Positions 1 through 9,945 of a stretch of DNA of 64,000 nucleotides are shown piece by piece; position 1 is the first letter of the stretch; each line of letters opens with the position of its first letter. Made by a program: the position numbers and the translations under genes. The stretch is taken from contig JAEUUG010000016.1 in the NCBI GenBank assembly GCA_016787565.1, positions 62,001 to 126,000 on the forward strand. Reading direction: 5' to 3'. The notes below the pieces were generated by a model. The model was not told the DNA's origin and ran no database searches. It was given only the letters and a program-made list of their open reading frames with translations. Source of the DNA: Cyclobacteriaceae bacterium (GTDB taxonomy: Bacteria; Bacteroidota; Bacteroidia; Cytophagales; Cyclobacteriaceae).

Positions 1-755
1 AAGAAAGAAAGTACGGATGTACCTCCCGCTATATGAGCAACGCCAAAGAGAAATAGAATGGCTACCACCAGAATCCCACACACACCGAGTACATAAAAAC
101 CAGCGATACCTCCCAGCGACATTCCATTTTTACTCACCATAACAAAAGTCAGGCACGCCACGGCAAAAGGCAACATGTAGAAAACAAGGTTAACCACAGA
201 AAATATTTTTTGACTCCATGTCTTTGCTAAAACCACGAGTCGTTGTTTTACTCTCTGCACCTTAAACACACCTATCGAAAACAAAACAACAAATACCATA
301 ACCGGGACAATGAGTTGCGCCACAGTACGTTGCATAATCCCCAAGTAGTTGATCAGATGTTGAACCGCTGATCGATCGTCTGTTTGAAATGGTGATGCAA
401 CAAAACCCAGCAGTTTCAGATTCAAATCAGATGTGATTGCATAGCTTATGATAATCGATAACAGTGTACATGTTGTTAGTAATATAACATGGACGAGCAA
501 CCCATAAAACACCAGTTTCCCACCGAGCCGTGTGCTTGCCAACCGCATGATGCTTCCAAAAAGATGGATGACAACCAGGGGCAAAGCAATAACGAGCAAT
601 AGTACAATCCAGATTTTTGCTGCCAGTTCAGCATACGGAATAAGCCCCCGCAGTACGAATGATGATGTAGCATGTGTTAACAGACCCACTACTATACCCA
701 ATCCGAGACCCATCAATGATCCGAGTGGGATAAACCATTTCAACTTTTCCTTCAC
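1..755 (-). CDS. Dicarboxylate/amino acid:cation symporter (DAACS/SDF family), 3' end outside window
   Basis: The minus-strand frame is open from a GTG at 755 to the window edge, giving about 251 residues of a larger protein. The visible part begins KEKLKWFIPLGSL and holds several hydrophobic helices, including a GLGLGIVVGLL segment and a following helix resembling the second helix of glutamate/dicarboxylate (GltP-like) carriers. Family members import acidic amino acids or dicarboxylates with protons or sodium. The conserved substrate-binding hairpins would lie beyond position 1, so the family call rests on the N-terminal half only. No ATG lies upstream in frame because a stop codon sits four codons before the GTG. 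The short plus-strand frame at 532-771 is its shadow. Confidence 0.62.
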   Translation of the reverse strand, partial: MKEKLKWFIPLGSLMGLGLGIVVGLLTHATSSFVLRGLIPYAELAAKIWIVLLLVIALPLVVIHLFGSIMRLASTRLGGKLVFYGLLVHVILLTTCTLLSIIISYAITSDLNLKLLGFVASPFQTDDRSAVQHLINYLGIMQRTVAQLIVPVMVFVVLFSIGVFKVQRVKQRLVVLAKTWSQKIFSVVNLVFYMLPFAVACLTFVMVSKNGMSLGGIAGFYVLGVCGILVVAILFLFGVAHIAGGTSVLSF

Positions 756-911
756 TTCCTTACGATATTAACAGAAATTAATAAAATTATAACAGATAGC
801 AACATCATTATTTTTGGATGGGTCAGGCTCACCTTGCCGCAGTTGCCGGTACCGTTAAGAATGGTTTACTTGCACGGTGATTCTCATGAACAAGATTCAT
901 CGCCCTAATCC

Positions 912-1718
912 TTGAAATACTTTTTTCATATTGGTTACCATGGAAACCGTTACCGTGGATGGCAGCGACAGCCCGGTGTAGCAAACGTGCAGGAGGTTAT
1001 TGAGGACGCGCTCTTTAATATTTTAAAAACTCCGGTTTCGATCATAGGCTGCGGACGCACCGATGCCCAGGTGCACGCCATTCAATTTTTTTTCCATGCT
1101 GAAATTGACCAGGCCTGGGATTATGATTTAGTATTTCGTCTGAACAAGCGTTTACCGATAGATATTGCTGTGTTTGAAATTATTCCGGTACAAGATGATC
1201 AGCATGCACGGTATGATGCCACCCAACGCACGTACGATTACTTCATTCACACGTATAAAGATCCGTTCCTTAGCGAGGTAAGCTCATTGTACCTTGAGCC
1301 GCATTTGGACCTTGAAAAAATGAAAGATGCTTCGAAGTTATTTACCCGCTACGATGACTTTATGGCGTTGTGCAAAGCACCGGCCAGGTACAAGCATACG
1401 CGTTGCCACGTTACGGAAGCTACTTTGTTTACCGATGCCACCGGTGATAAACTCCGCTTCCGGATTTCCGCTAATCGTTTTTTAGGAAGAATGGTGCGCA
1501 TGATTATGGGCACGCTACTGGAAGTAGGACGAAAACAAATGTCAGTAGATGCGCTCGAGAATTATCTCATAACCCGGCAAACGCCAGAAAACCTGAAGCC
1601 GGCTTATCCGCAAGGACTTTTTCTATCGAAAGTAACATACCCTTACCTGGATATTCCTCCACGAACAGAGCGCCTCGGACGCTTACAATACCTGACCGAA
1701 GATTGGGTGCCGGTATAA
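912..1718 (+). CDS. truA: tRNA pseudouridine synthase A (TruA)
   Basis: TruA isomerises uridines 38-40 in the anticodon arm of tRNAs. The 268-residue protein has the TruA length and layout. It begins KYFFHIGYHGNRYRGWQ, matching the family N-terminus. The catalytic motif GRTDAQVHA carries the catalytic Asp at residue 51; most relatives have GRTDAGVHA, so the Gly-to-Gln change is a small oddity. The C-terminal half contains RFLGRMVRMIMGTLLEVG, a typical TruA segment. The start is a TTG at 912, because a stop lies two codons upstream and the protein would otherwise lose its first strand. A hairpin terminator follows the stop. Confidence 0.93.
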   Translation: MKYFFHIGYHGNRYRGWQRQPGVANVQEVIEDALFNILKTPVSIIGCGRTDAQVHAIQFFFHAEIDQAWDYDLVFRLNKRLPIDIAVFEIIPVQDDQHARYDATQRTYDYFIHTYKDPFLSEVSSLYLEPHLDLEKMKDASKLFTRYDDFMALCKAPARYKHTRCHVTEATLFTDATGDKLRFRISANRFLGRMVRMIMGTLLEVGRKQMSVDALENYLITRQTPENLKPAYPQGLFLSKVTYPYLDIPPRTERLGRLQYLTEDWVPV

Positions 1719-1729
1719 AATTCAGGCAC

Positions 1730-1762
1730 AAAAAAAGCCACCTGCATGCAGATGGCTCTTTA
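1730..1762. terminator. Bidirectional hairpin terminator between truA and the cold-shock gene
   Basis: AGCCA at 1736-1740 pairs with TGGCT at 1753-1757, and the interior CTGCATGCAG at 1742-1751 is itself palindromic. An A-run precedes and a T-rich tract follows, so it can serve the convergent genes on both sides. Confidence 0.7.
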
Positions 1763-1787
1763 TAACCGTTGTAACGGCAAGAATGAA

Positions 1788-1979
1788 TTAGTCGATCAAT
1801 TTTACGTTCACCGCGTTCATGCCTTTTCTTCCTCTTTCAGTCTCGTATTCAACTTGATCGTTTTCACGAATCTCGTCAATAAGACCTGAAGTGTGTACGA
1901 AGATGTCTTCCGATGAATCGGAAGGCTTAATGAATCCAAAACCTTTGGCTTCATTGAAAAATTTTACTGTTCCTTGCAT
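1788..1979 (-). CDS. Cold-shock protein (CspA family), single CSD
   Basis: This is a 63-residue nucleic-acid-binding cold-shock protein, an RNA chaperone family that melts RNA secondary structure. Starting at the ATG at 1979 it reads MQGTVKFFNEAKGFGFI, with RNP1 (KGFGFI, residues 12-17) and RNP2 (DIFVH, residues 25-29) in place. The frame is open further upstream to 2045, but the extra 22 residues are hydrophobic, unlike any Csp, and probably correspond to the long AT-rich 5' leader usual for cold-shock genes. It is transcribed toward truA and shares a terminator with it. Confidence 0.9.
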   Translation of the reverse strand: MQGTVKFFNEAKGFGFIKPSDSSEDIFVHTSGLIDEIRENDQVEYETERGRKGMNAVNVKLID

Positions 1980-2263
1980 TGTAATGTTGTTAAAAAAAAA
2001 TAAATAATTAATGTGTACTAAGACATTAGCTCTGATAATTAGCACTAAACGATTCTATTAATTTTATTCCGGAAATGGAATGAAGTGTAACGAATGATTA
2101 TGAAATTACAAGAAGGGATTTAATTCCCCTAAAACTTAAATACGGGACAAATGTACACTATTGATTCTCCCCGTCCTACGGAAGGATGAAAAGTATTTCA
2201 ATATCTGTGAATGGAGGCAGGGTTTAAGGTTCCCAGCCAACCAACTCGAAAGAATTGTAGCCG
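1980..2263 (-). promoter_or_regulatory. AT-rich leader and promoter region of the cold-shock gene
   Basis: This 284-base stretch lies between the cold-shock start and the stop of the upstream amidohydrolase gene. It contains an A/T-run close to the start codon and no supported gene. A long structured leader is usual for cold-shock genes in other bacteria; here that is inference from length and composition. Confidence 0.35.
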
Positions 2264-3949
2264 CTACTGCTGATAAATAACCTTCCCGTCAAAAATAGTC
2301 AATACCACTTTTGTTTCATGTGTCTTCATGGGATCGATTGAAAAGAGGTCATGGGAGAACAAAATAATATCCGCAAGATAGCCGGGCTTAATTTTACCTT
2401 TTACGTGTTCTTCACCAGAGGAGTAAGCACCACCCATTGTATAGGCATATAGTGCATCGTGCATTGAAATTTTTTGCTCGGGCACCCAACCATCCGGAGG
2501 ATTTCCATCTATTGTTCTTCGGTTGACAGCCGTATGTAAACCCCGAATGGGATTGATGCTCACACATGCCGGCCAGTCGCTGCTGAAAACAAGTTTCGCG
2601 TTACTCTTTAAGAAAGAAGCCCACGCAAAAGAATACGGTAATCGTTTTTCACCTACTGCTTTTGCCCAAACAGCAATAGTACCGGGCTCCGCATGAATGG
2701 GCTCCATCGAGGGAAGTACACCCAGGGCAGCAAAACGCGGGATATCGTCAGGCGATACCATTTCAATGTGTTCAATGCGATGTCGTTTTGTTGTTGTTCC
2801 GTTTTGTTGCTGTGCGTGTTCGTAAGCATTCAGCGTTTCGCGCACCGCCAGATCACCAATCGAGTGCGTATAGATCTGAAATCCATTTTTGTCAAACGTG
2901 GTTACCAGTTCGCGGTAACGCTCAAGGGGCATGCTTAAACTTCCCATGGATTGATGACTGTGTTCCGTTACATCACTGTAGTGATCGAGCATACCGGCTG
3001 TGTGGGATTCGATCACGCCATCGAGCATAAACTTTACAGCATTTGCACGGATGTAGTCATTCGCAGGAATGCTGTCTCTTATTTTGCGATAGGTTTCAAT
3101 CTGTTGAGGTGTGGTGTTTTCATCCACCGAAAATGCCGTGGAGGTACGCACGGTCATTTCGTTGTTCTGGTGAAGATACTGATACAGCGAAAATTCTTCC
3201 GGAGATCCGCTCGCATTTTGAATACTCGTTATACCCAGAGAGGCAGCTAGTTTCATCCCTTTTCGGAGGGCCTCCAATTTTTCTTCCCGCGAAAGCGGAG
3301 GCACGATTTTTCCAACAATAGATTGGGCATCTTCTGTGAGTGCACCAGTAGGGTTTCCGCGCGCATCACGAATAATTTCACCATAGCCTGAAAATTTATA
3401 GGTACGATCAACGCCCGCAAGTTCCAGTGCCTTGCTGTTCGCCAATGCGCTGTGACCATCATAGGCGCGCAAATAAATGGGGCGATCAATTTGGAGTGTG
3501 TCTAAAAATTCTTTCGTGGGCATGCCTCCCGGAAACATGGTGTATTGCCAGCCTCTTCCGGTGATCCACTTTTTGGATGGATTATTTTTAGCAAATGCTT
3601 TAATAGAAGCAATAACTTCTGTCAGGCTTTTGGCTTCTGCTATCTCCACTTCCGACAATCCAATGGATCCGCTGAGAAAATGTATGTGCGCATCATTGAA
3701 TCCAGGAGCTACCAGTTTGCCTTCAACATCAATGATTGTTGTGTTTTTACCGGCAAGCTTTTGAATGTCGGCCGATGTTCCCACAGCCAAAATTTTAGTA
3801 CCCTGAATTGCAACCGCTTCAGCAAAGGAATCGGATTCCGAAAGCCACACCCGCCCGTTCAGCAAAATAAGGTCAGCGGCTGGCTGTGATGTACAACTCA
3901 CAAGAAAAAAAATAAATCCAGCAATCGTTAGTCTGGTGTACTGAAGCAT
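2264..3949 (-). CDS. YtcJ-type amidohydrolase lipoprotein
   Basis: This is a 561-residue metal-dependent hydrolase of the amidohydrolase superfamily (YtcJ/AepA-like, Amidohydro_3). It has a lipoprotein signal: hydrophobic residues 8-17 then FFLVSC, with the lipidated Cys at 19. The metal-binding HxH is in DAHIH (H88, H90), followed by the fold's later elements, [12 protein letters not shown] and HRIEHIEMV, and [12 protein letters not shown] near residue 460. The substrate is unknown; relatives are usually annotated as N-substituted formamide or exoenzyme-regulatory hydrolases without proof. The lipid anchor puts it in the periplasm or on the outer membrane. It lies 59 bases downstream of the S9 peptidase gene on the same strand and may be co-transcribed with it. 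Confidence 0.88.
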   Translation of the reverse strand: MLQYTRLTIAGFIFFLVSCTSQPAADLILLNGRVWLSESDSFAEAVAIQGTKILAVGTSADIQKLAGKNTTIIDVEGKLVAPGFNDAHIHFLSGSIGLSEVEIAEAKSLTEVIASIKAFAKNNPSKKWITGRGWQYTMFPGGMPTKEFLDTLQIDRPIYLRAYDGHSALANSKALELAGVDRTYKFSGYGEIIRDARGNPTGALTEDAQSIVGKIVPPLSREEKLEALRKGMKLAASLGITSIQNASGSPEEFSLYQYLHQNNEMTVRTSTAFSVDENTTPQQIETYRKIRDSIPANDYIRANAVKFMLDGVIESHTAGMLDHYSDVTEHSHQSMGSLSMPLERYRELVTTFDKNGFQIYTHSIGDLAVRETLNAYEHAQQQNGTTTKRHRIEHIEMVSPDDIPRFAALGVLPSMEPIHAEPGTIAVWAKAVGEKRLPYSFAWASFLKSNAKLVFSSDWPACVSINPIRGLHTAVNRRTIDGNPPDGWVPEQKISMHDALYAYTMGGAYSSGEEHVKGKIKPGYLADIILFSHDLFSIDPMKTHETKVVLTIFDGKVIYQQ

Positions 3950-4008
3950 ATCGATGATTTAGAAGTTCAGGTTAAGAATCATTAATGTTTTAGGTGGAGC
4001 AACACACC

Positions 4009-6006
4009 TTATTTTTTCACCGGCAATTTCTCATTCAGATTTCCTTCTTTCAAATACTTGCCGAACCAATCCAAATATCGAACCATGCGGTCTTTCTGAT
4101 AACTGGGGACAGAAATTCCGTGAAATTGTCCGGGGTAAATTACGAATTGCGTGGGTACGCCCAGCGTCTTCAGCGCCTGATACATCTGCTCGCTGCCGGC
4201 AGCCGGAACATTAAAGTCCTTTTCACCGACCATGTATAAGGTAGGTGTTTTGATTTTTTCAACATTCAGAAAGGCGTATGAAACCTTCAACCACTTATCC
4301 ATATTCTTCCAGGGCACTCCCAATTCTGTTTCATACTGCACCGTGTACTGATCTGTTCCATACATGGATAACTGCAGCGCACTTCCTGCACCACTTGCTG
4401 CTGCCTTGAAACGAGAGTCTTTAGCGGTAATATAATCTGTCAGTATACCTCCATAACTCCAGCCACCAACAGCCAGGTTATTGCCATCTGCTTTTCCGGT
4501 TTTCACCAGGTGATCAACTGCACCGATCAAATCCATCACCTCTTTGTTACCCCAGTCTCCGGATATTGCACTGCTATAGGCTAACCCGCGACCACTGCTT
4601 CCGCGATAATTAACAAGCGCAACCGCATACCCTTGTGCTGCAAAAACCTGGGGGATAAAATCGAAACCAAAATCATCCTGCGAAGTAGGTCCGCCATGAA
4701 TCCACAAGATTAATGGCAGCTTTTTATCTTTCGGTTTGCCGGCCGGCCAATATAACAGACCACCTACAGTTGTGCCATCTTTACTTTTGGAGGTAAAGGG
4801 TTCGATAGTTGCCAATGCTCTTGACTTCAAAAATTCTTGATGGATGAAGGTGAGCCTTCGTATTGCCCCGTCTTCAATGACATAGATTTCATTTGGTGTG
4901 GAGGGGTCGCTCGACAACGCTACCCACGATGACCCCGCACCACGTTGCAGTGCATTGAAAATCCGATCGCCACTCGTGACTACTCTTTTATTCCCCTCAA
5001 GATCAAATGAAGTCACATGACTTCTCCGGTCATCATCAACTACAACAAACACATATTTACTATCAGTTGCCCACCGTGGAGCGCTAACATCCCGATCGTA
5101 CGCAACACTGAGAACTTTTGGTGTTCCCCCCTCAGCGGGAATGATGGCCACCTGCGGTTGATCATAAATATCATATTCCGGAGTTTGTGATTTCAGGTAG
5201 GCTATCCACTTCCCATCCGGACTCCAGGCGGGGCTGATATCAGCATCTTGCCAGGTTGTGAGTTGTTTTACTATTGCACCCTTCGATGCCTCCATTACCC
5301 ATAGATCTGTGTTGCCATTGCGATCAGCATCCGGTGTGCGATTGCTCACGAATACAATCTTTTTGCTGTCAGGCGACCAGGCCGGGTTTGTCTCATCGAA
5401 ATCCCCGCGTGTCAGCGTATCCAGTTTTTTACTTTCTACATCAAACACGTATAGGTGTTTACGCTTCCGCTCCAGGTAGCCCTCGCCATCTTGTTTAAAG
5501 TGGTGGCGATCAACCATGATTGGTTTAGCTGTTTTTTTCTTTTCCGTATCTTCAACGGGCTCCTGATCCTGAATCACCAACGCAATTTTTCGCGCATCCG
5601 GACTCCATACATAGTCACTGATACTGAACTTTAATTCCGTAAGCTTCTCGGCCTCACCTCCCCTGCGGTCCATGCGCCAGATTTGAGAAGACTTCGTTTC
5701 ATAACGCGATGACAAAAAAGTCAGGTACTTTCCATCGGGCGTCCAGCGTGGGCGACTCTCTGCTTCTTTACTGGCGGTGAGTTTAATGCTTTCCTTACCA
5801 TCCCAACTGATCATCCAGATATCGGTATCAGATTTGTCTTTTATGGAGTCGGGCGTAGACAAGACAAACGCCACCCACTTCCCATCGGGTGAAACCTGCG
5901 GATCGCTGATGGATTTTAATTTGTAAACATCAGATGGCGTAAGGGCGCGTTGCCCAAAGGCTATCATGGTAATGAAGAGTAATGGCAGTAAATAAAATTT
6001 TCGCAT
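4009..6006 (-). CDS. S9 family (prolyl oligopeptidase-type) secreted peptidase
   Basis: A 665-residue serine peptidase with a signal peptide (MRKFYLLPLLFITMIAFGQ). Residues 20-380 contain repeated WSPD/SPDGKW-type blades of a TolB/WD40-like propeller. Residues 400-650 form the alpha/beta-hydrolase domain. The nucleophile is S517 in GGWSYGG, with D597 (GEKDFNVP) and H629 (GQFHG) completing the triad, and an HGGPTSQ oxyanion segment upstream. Such enzymes cleave short peptides, often acylaminoacyl- or dipeptidyl-peptides. Upstream, TATCTTGG at 6013-6020 (minus strand) lies six bases from the ATG and could be its promoter. It is divergent from the permease gene at 6196. Confidence 0.92.
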   Translation of the reverse strand: MRKFYLLPLLFITMIAFGQRALTPSDVYKLKSISDPQVSPDGKWVAFVLSTPDSIKDKSDTDIWMISWDGKESIKLTASKEAESRPRWTPDGKYLTFLSSRYETKSSQIWRMDRRGGEAEKLTELKFSISDYVWSPDARKIALVIQDQEPVEDTEKKKTAKPIMVDRHHFKQDGEGYLERKRKHLYVFDVESKKLDTLTRGDFDETNPAWSPDSKKIVFVSNRTPDADRNGNTDLWVMEASKGAIVKQLTTWQDADISPAWSPDGKWIAYLKSQTPEYDIYDQPQVAIIPAEGGTPKVLSVAYDRDVSAPRWATDSKYVFVVVDDDRRSHVTSFDLEGNKRVVTSGDRIFNALQRGAGSSWVALSSDPSTPNEIYVIEDGAIRRLTFIHQEFLKSRALATIEPFTSKSKDGTTVGGLLYWPAGKPKDKKLPLILWIHGGPTSQDDFGFDFIPQVFAAQGYAVALVNYRGSSGRGLAYSSAISGDWGNKEVMDLIGAVDHLVKTGKADGNNLAVGGWSYGGILTDYITAKDSRFKAAASGAGSALQLSMYGTDQYTVQYETELGVPWKNMDKWLKVSYAFLNVEKIKTPTLYMVGEKDFNVPAAGSEQMYQALKTLGVPTQFVIYPGQFHGISVPSYQKDRMVRYLDWFGKYLKEGNLNEKLPVKK

Positions 6007-6195
6007 AGGTCGCCAAGATAAAAATAAATTCAGGAGATCATATTCCTATTCTGATAAGACAGATTCCCGTTGTGTTCAGTGGAAAGAATTCAGATTATTA
6101 TGGAGTCTCTGCATACCCACAAATATTTCACATGAGTTTCCTTCATCCATTGATATTGAAAAGTATTCTGCTGAAATTCCATTTTATTTACCATC

Positions 6196-8604
6196 ATGCT
6201 AAAACACTTCTGGGTAACCGCCCTCCGAAATCTAGTCCGAAATAAATTATTCACCACCATAAACGTAATCGGGCTTTCCATCAGCATGGCTGTTTTTTTG
6301 GCTTTAACTGGTTATGTCAACTATCAATTCAGTTTTGATAAGTTCTATGAAGACGGAGATCGAATCTACCGTATCGATTATTATGAGTTTCAGGAAAATG
6401 AACCGGTGCTTCAAAGCGCGCGCACCCACGATCGCGCTGCTTTGCTATTGGGCGAATATGTGCCCCAGATTGAAGCCATTGCAAGGGTTTATAATGAAAA
6501 AGCATTTGTCTTTACAGAAGATGTTCGTATTGTCGATCAGGACATGTTGTTTGCGGACAGTTCCTTTTTCAAAGTCTTCAACCTTAACCTGATCAGTGGC
6601 TCTGCTGATGAAGCATTGGTACCTCCCCACACAGCAGTTATTTCAAAATCACAGGCGGAGGCCTATTTTGGTAACGAAGATCCGATGGGCAAAACGCTCT
6701 ACTTCAACGAACATTTGGTCTTCACCGTGACCGGAGTATTTGAAGATATTCCAGAAACCTCGTCAATAGATTTCGACTTTCTCCTGTCGTGGTCAACGCT
6801 GGCGTTTAATGGATGGGTATCCAAAGACGGCAGTTTCAACGCCCCCTGGACATTCACATTTGTGAAATTGAAAGAACATACAACGGATATAGCAGGCATT
6901 AACACAGCCATGACTACCATGGCGAATGAACATATTACCACACTAAAAAACAGAGGGCACACCGCACAGTACCAACTAAGGGCATATGAAGACCTGCACA
7001 CTTCCGCCAATCTATCCGGAGAGTTTAAACCCCCCGTAAACAAAACCCTTCTGCTCGCGCTAGTTTCTCTTGCTATTTTTATGCTTGTTGCTGCCTGGAT
7101 TAATTACATCAATCTCTCTCTGGCACGATCGTTAGAACGAGCCGATGAAATTGGCGTGCGCAAAGTATTTGGAGCGGCACGTATTGAGATCAGCGGACAA
7201 TTCCTTTTAGAAGCCCTGATCCTCGCGGTGTTTACTTTTTTTATTGGATATGGTGTGTTTTTGCTTTTCACCGGTCCCTTTTCCGGAGTGCTTTTTTCCA
7301 ACATCACCTTCGCACCTATAAACATCCAATCGTTTCTGCTCTACTTCCTCGGTTTTGTAATCAGCACCACGCTCATAGCATTTTACCCCGCTCATTTTAT
7401 TTCAAAATTCAAACCCGCGCTGATTCTAAAAAATAAACTGGGGAGCGGAAAGGGTAAAGCCAACCTGCTTCACCAGGGCCTCATGGTATTTCAATTGTTT
7501 CTGGCTGTATCCGTGGTGGGTATCACGGTTATTGCTGAAAAGCAAATTGCCTACATGCGTGGATTTGATTCAGGCTTCAATGCCCGGCAATCGATTAGTC
7601 TCTATGCGCCTGCCTCCACCAACTCAGATTCTCTCCGGTATTCGCGCTATACATCCTTTCGAGCGGATGTGCTGCAACAACATGCCTTCAAATCGGGTAC
7701 AGCCTCCATGAATATACCCGGACAAGAAATCAGGTTTCACGATGAAGGTGTTCATGCTGTAGGCGCAAACAATGAAAAGAAGCAATCCTTTTGGATCATG
7801 TGGATCGATGAGGGATACCAGGAAACCTTTGGCCTGACACTTCTCGGTGGCAGAAACTTTAATCAAAAAGAAACCGGTACCACCTGCATGATTAATGAAT
7901 CTGCCGCGCTGGCACTGGGTTATAAAACACCGACAGATGCCGTGAACACATCCATCATAAACAGTGACCAGACAACCCTGACCATCATCGGTGTATGGAA
8001 AGATTACCATCACGAATCCGTACGTAAATCGGTTGATCCGATTATCTTCTACCACCATCACCCGCATGAGTACGGGTACTATACCTTCCGTGTGGAATCC
8101 CGTGAAGGCAATTATCTTGATGTGCTGGAAAAAATATGGAATAAGCATTATCCCAACGATCAGTTCGTTTATTACTTTATGGATCGTTTTTTTGCCGAAC
8201 AATATCAGGCTGACGAACTGTTTGGAAAATTATTAAATCTGTTCAGCATCATCTCGATAGTGGTCGCAAGCCTCGGTTTGTTTGGCATGGCTTCGCTGGC
8301 TATGGTGAAGCGCACCAAGGAAATAGGCATACGTAAAGTACTGGGTGCTTCGGTATGGAACATCCTCGTGATGCTTTCCAAAAATTATGTAAAACTCATT
8401 GGCATCAGCTGTCTCTTCGCTTTCCCCTTAGCCTATTACATCACGCATCACTGGCTCAATGGATTTGCATATAAAATCACGGTCAGCTGGTCGATGATTG
8501 CTGTTCCGGGTTTAATTGTGCTGGCTGCCACGTTATTGACGATTGCCGGACAATCTATTCGCGCTGCAACGGCCAATCCGGCTAAAAGCCTGAAGGATCA
8601 ATGA
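6196..8604 (+). CDS. FtsX/MacB-type ABC transporter permease
   Basis: An 802-residue membrane protein of the large Bacteroidota FtsX-like permease family. It has one N-terminal helix (about 19-41), a periplasmic MacB_PCD-type domain, an FtsX block with GVRKVFGA, a second helix and MacB_PCD domain after residue 430, and a C-terminal FtsX block with GIRKVLGAS. Relatives work with an ATPase of the LolD/MacB type in exporting or extracting envelope substrates. No ATPase gene lies in this window, so the partner must be elsewhere. A second permease at 24138 shares the layout. The ATG at 6196 is preceded by an AT-rich divergent promoter region. Confidence 0.9.
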   Translation: MLKHFWVTALRNLVRNKLFTTINVIGLSISMAVFLALTGYVNYQFSFDKFYEDGDRIYRIDYYEFQENEPVLQSARTHDRAALLLGEYVPQIEAIARVYNEKAFVFTEDVRIVDQDMLFADSSFFKVFNLNLISGSADEALVPPHTAVISKSQAEAYFGNEDPMGKTLYFNEHLVFTVTGVFEDIPETSSIDFDFLLSWSTLAFNGWVSKDGSFNAPWTFTFVKLKEHTTDIAGINTAMTTMANEHITTLKNRGHTAQYQLRAYEDLHTSANLSGEFKPPVNKTLLLALVSLAIFMLVAAWINYINLSLARSLERADEIGVRKVFGAARIEISGQFLLEALILAVFTFFIGYGVFLLFTGPFSGVLFSNITFAPINIQSFLLYFLGFVISTTLIAFYPAHFISKFKPALILKNKLGSGKGKANLLHQGLMVFQLFLAVSVVGITVIAEKQIAYMRGFDSGFNARQSISLYAPASTNSDSLRYSRYTSFRADVLQQHAFKSGTASMNIPGQEIRFHDEGVHAVGANNEKKQSFWIMWIDEGYQETFGLTLLGGRNFNQKETGTTCMINESAALALGYKTPTDAVNTSIINSDQTTLTIIGVWKDYHHESVRKSVDPIIFYHHHPHEYGYYTFRVESREGNYLDVLEKIWNKHYPNDQFVYYFMDRFFAEQYQADELFGKLLNLFSIISIVVASLGLFGMASLAMVKRTKEIGIRKVLGASVWNILVMLSKNYVKLIGISCLFAFPLAYYITHHWLNGFAYKITVSWSMIAVPGLIVLAATLLTIAGQSIRAATANPAKSLKDQ

Positions 8605-8686
8605 TTCCTTCCCAATCAAAGAAAAGCAGGTGATAACCGGTGAAATAAAACAATCACAGAACACGAAAACAGCCGTCCATTATATG

Positions 8687-8694
8687 TACCTTAC
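8687..8694 (+). promoter_or_regulatory. Possible -7 element TAnnTTnn of the CsbD-like gene
   Basis: TACCTTAC ends three bases before the ATG at 8698. It resembles the Bacteroidota -7 consensus TAnnTTTG, and its position would give a nearly leaderless mRNA. Sequence resemblance only. Confidence 0.3.
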
Positions 8695-8697
8695 ACC

Positions 8698-8886
8698 ATG
8701 ATGAACATCCTCAGAAGTTGGCGGGAGCAAAAAATTTTACTCAAAAGAAGATTCCCCATCCTCTCCGATGAAGATTTCCTGTTTGAAGAAGGCAAAAAAG
8801 AAACCATGCTTCAAAAATTACAGGCTAAACTGGGTATTACGGAACCCGAATTGGAGATGATTTTTGCTGAAATTCAACGCTCGTAG
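8698..8886 (+). CDS. Small CsbD-like stress protein
   Basis: A 62-residue charged protein. The central LSDEDFLFEEGKKETMLQKL resembles the CsbD-like general stress proteins of Bacteroidota, which typically read L(T)D(D)DLLFEEGK with a following amphipathic helix. The function of these proteins is not established; in Bacillus, CsbD belongs to the sigma-B stress regulon. Two ATG codons stand in tandem at 8698 and 8701. It stands alone, with about 90 bases to the permease upstream and 189 to the ThuA gene downstream. Confidence 0.6.
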   Translation: MMNILRSWREQKILLKRRFPILSDEDFLFEEGKKETMLQKLQAKLGITEPELEMIFAEIQRS

Positions 8887-9075
8887 CTAACCTTTAGACT
8901 TTCGTTGCTTAGTTATACCTTTCGCATCCTTGCGGGGGTTAAAATTTCATGATGCTTGAACACACCAGCATCGTGATACGACTACCGCTAACCTGTTTTT
9001 TCCGGTTGTCACAAAGTAGGAAAATTTCTTACGATCTGTACTGTATCTTGTTATGTACATTAATTACACTCCGCA

Positions 9076-9840
9076 ATGAAACTGATTATTAAAAATGTGT
9101 TGGTACTGGTATTACTGCTGGCCGCAACCTCGACTGTATCATTCGCTCAACAATTTAAAGCCTTGCTTTTTACGAAGACTGATGGATTCCACCATGAATC
9201 GATTCACGAAGGTGTTACAGCTATCCGGTACCTGGCTAACCGGAATAACTTTACTATCGATTGGCAGGAGAATGCTTCTGTGTTTAATGATAAAGCCCTG
9301 GCGAATTATCAGGTTGTTATCTTTCTCAATACAACAGGCGATATTCTGAACACTGAGCAACAAACTGCCTTTGAAAAATTTATTAAATCCGGAAAAGGAT
9401 ACGTAGGCATTCACAGCGCATCGGATACGGAATATGAATGGCCATGGTACACAAAGTTGGTTGGCATGATGTTTAAAATTCATCCGCAGCAGCAAACCGC
9501 TTACCTGAAAGTAGAGGACAGCAACTTTCCTGGGATGGAGCGCTTCCCAAAAAAATTCTTGTGGACCGATGAATGGTACGAGTTCGGAGACCGCAAGACC
9601 GATGATTTACATTTCCTGGTTTCAGTCGATGAAAAGACTTACTCTCCCAATGTAAAGTGGGGAGAAAGGGAAGGAAAAGGCATGGGGAGCTTTCACCCGA
9701 TTTCATGGTACCACAATTATGATGGAGGAAGATCCTTCTACACAGCGTTAGGTCATATTCCGTTAACGTTCTCCGACCAAACCTTTCTGGATCACATCTA
9801 TGGAGGCATCTATTGGGCTGCGACCGGAAAAGGTCTCTAG
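9076..9840 (+). CDS. Secreted ThuA domain protein
   Basis: A 254-residue ThuA-like protein, a glutamine-amidotransferase-like fold named after trehalose utilisation protein A. A signal peptide covers residues 1-24 and ends SFAQ. Family motifs are visible: TKTDGFHHESI near the N-terminus, HSASDTEYEWPWY in the middle, and WYHNYDGGRSFYTALGH near the end. In rhizobia ThuA acts with the Gfo/Idh-type ThuB on 3-keto sugars. Here it is followed by two exported Gfo/Idh/MocA genes on the same strand (gaps of 105 and 53 bases), which supports a shared role in periplasmic sugar oxidation. The substrate cannot be read from the sequence. Confidence 0.88.
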   Translation: MKLIIKNVLVLVLLLAATSTVSFAQQFKALLFTKTDGFHHESIHEGVTAIRYLANRNNFTIDWQENASVFNDKALANYQVVIFLNTTGDILNTEQQTAFEKFIKSGKGYVGIHSASDTEYEWPWYTKLVGMMFKIHPQQQTAYLKVEDSNFPGMERFPKKFLWTDEWYEFGDRKTDDLHFLVSVDEKTYSPNVKWGEREGKGMGSFHPISWYHNYDGGRSFYTALGHIPLTFSDQTFLDHIYGGIYWAATGKGL

Positions 9841-9945
9841 CCATCAATACAGTTCCGTAACGTTGAATGTGAACGGGTTAGTTGGACATCCCCCATTTTT
9901 TGATTTTCTTAGATACGTGTAGTTCATCACCATAATTTTAGTCTT

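Noticed and set aside
7624..8202. Minus-strand frame of 192 codons
   Set aside because: It is wholly inside the permease gene on the plus strand and has no family features; it is an antisense shadow.
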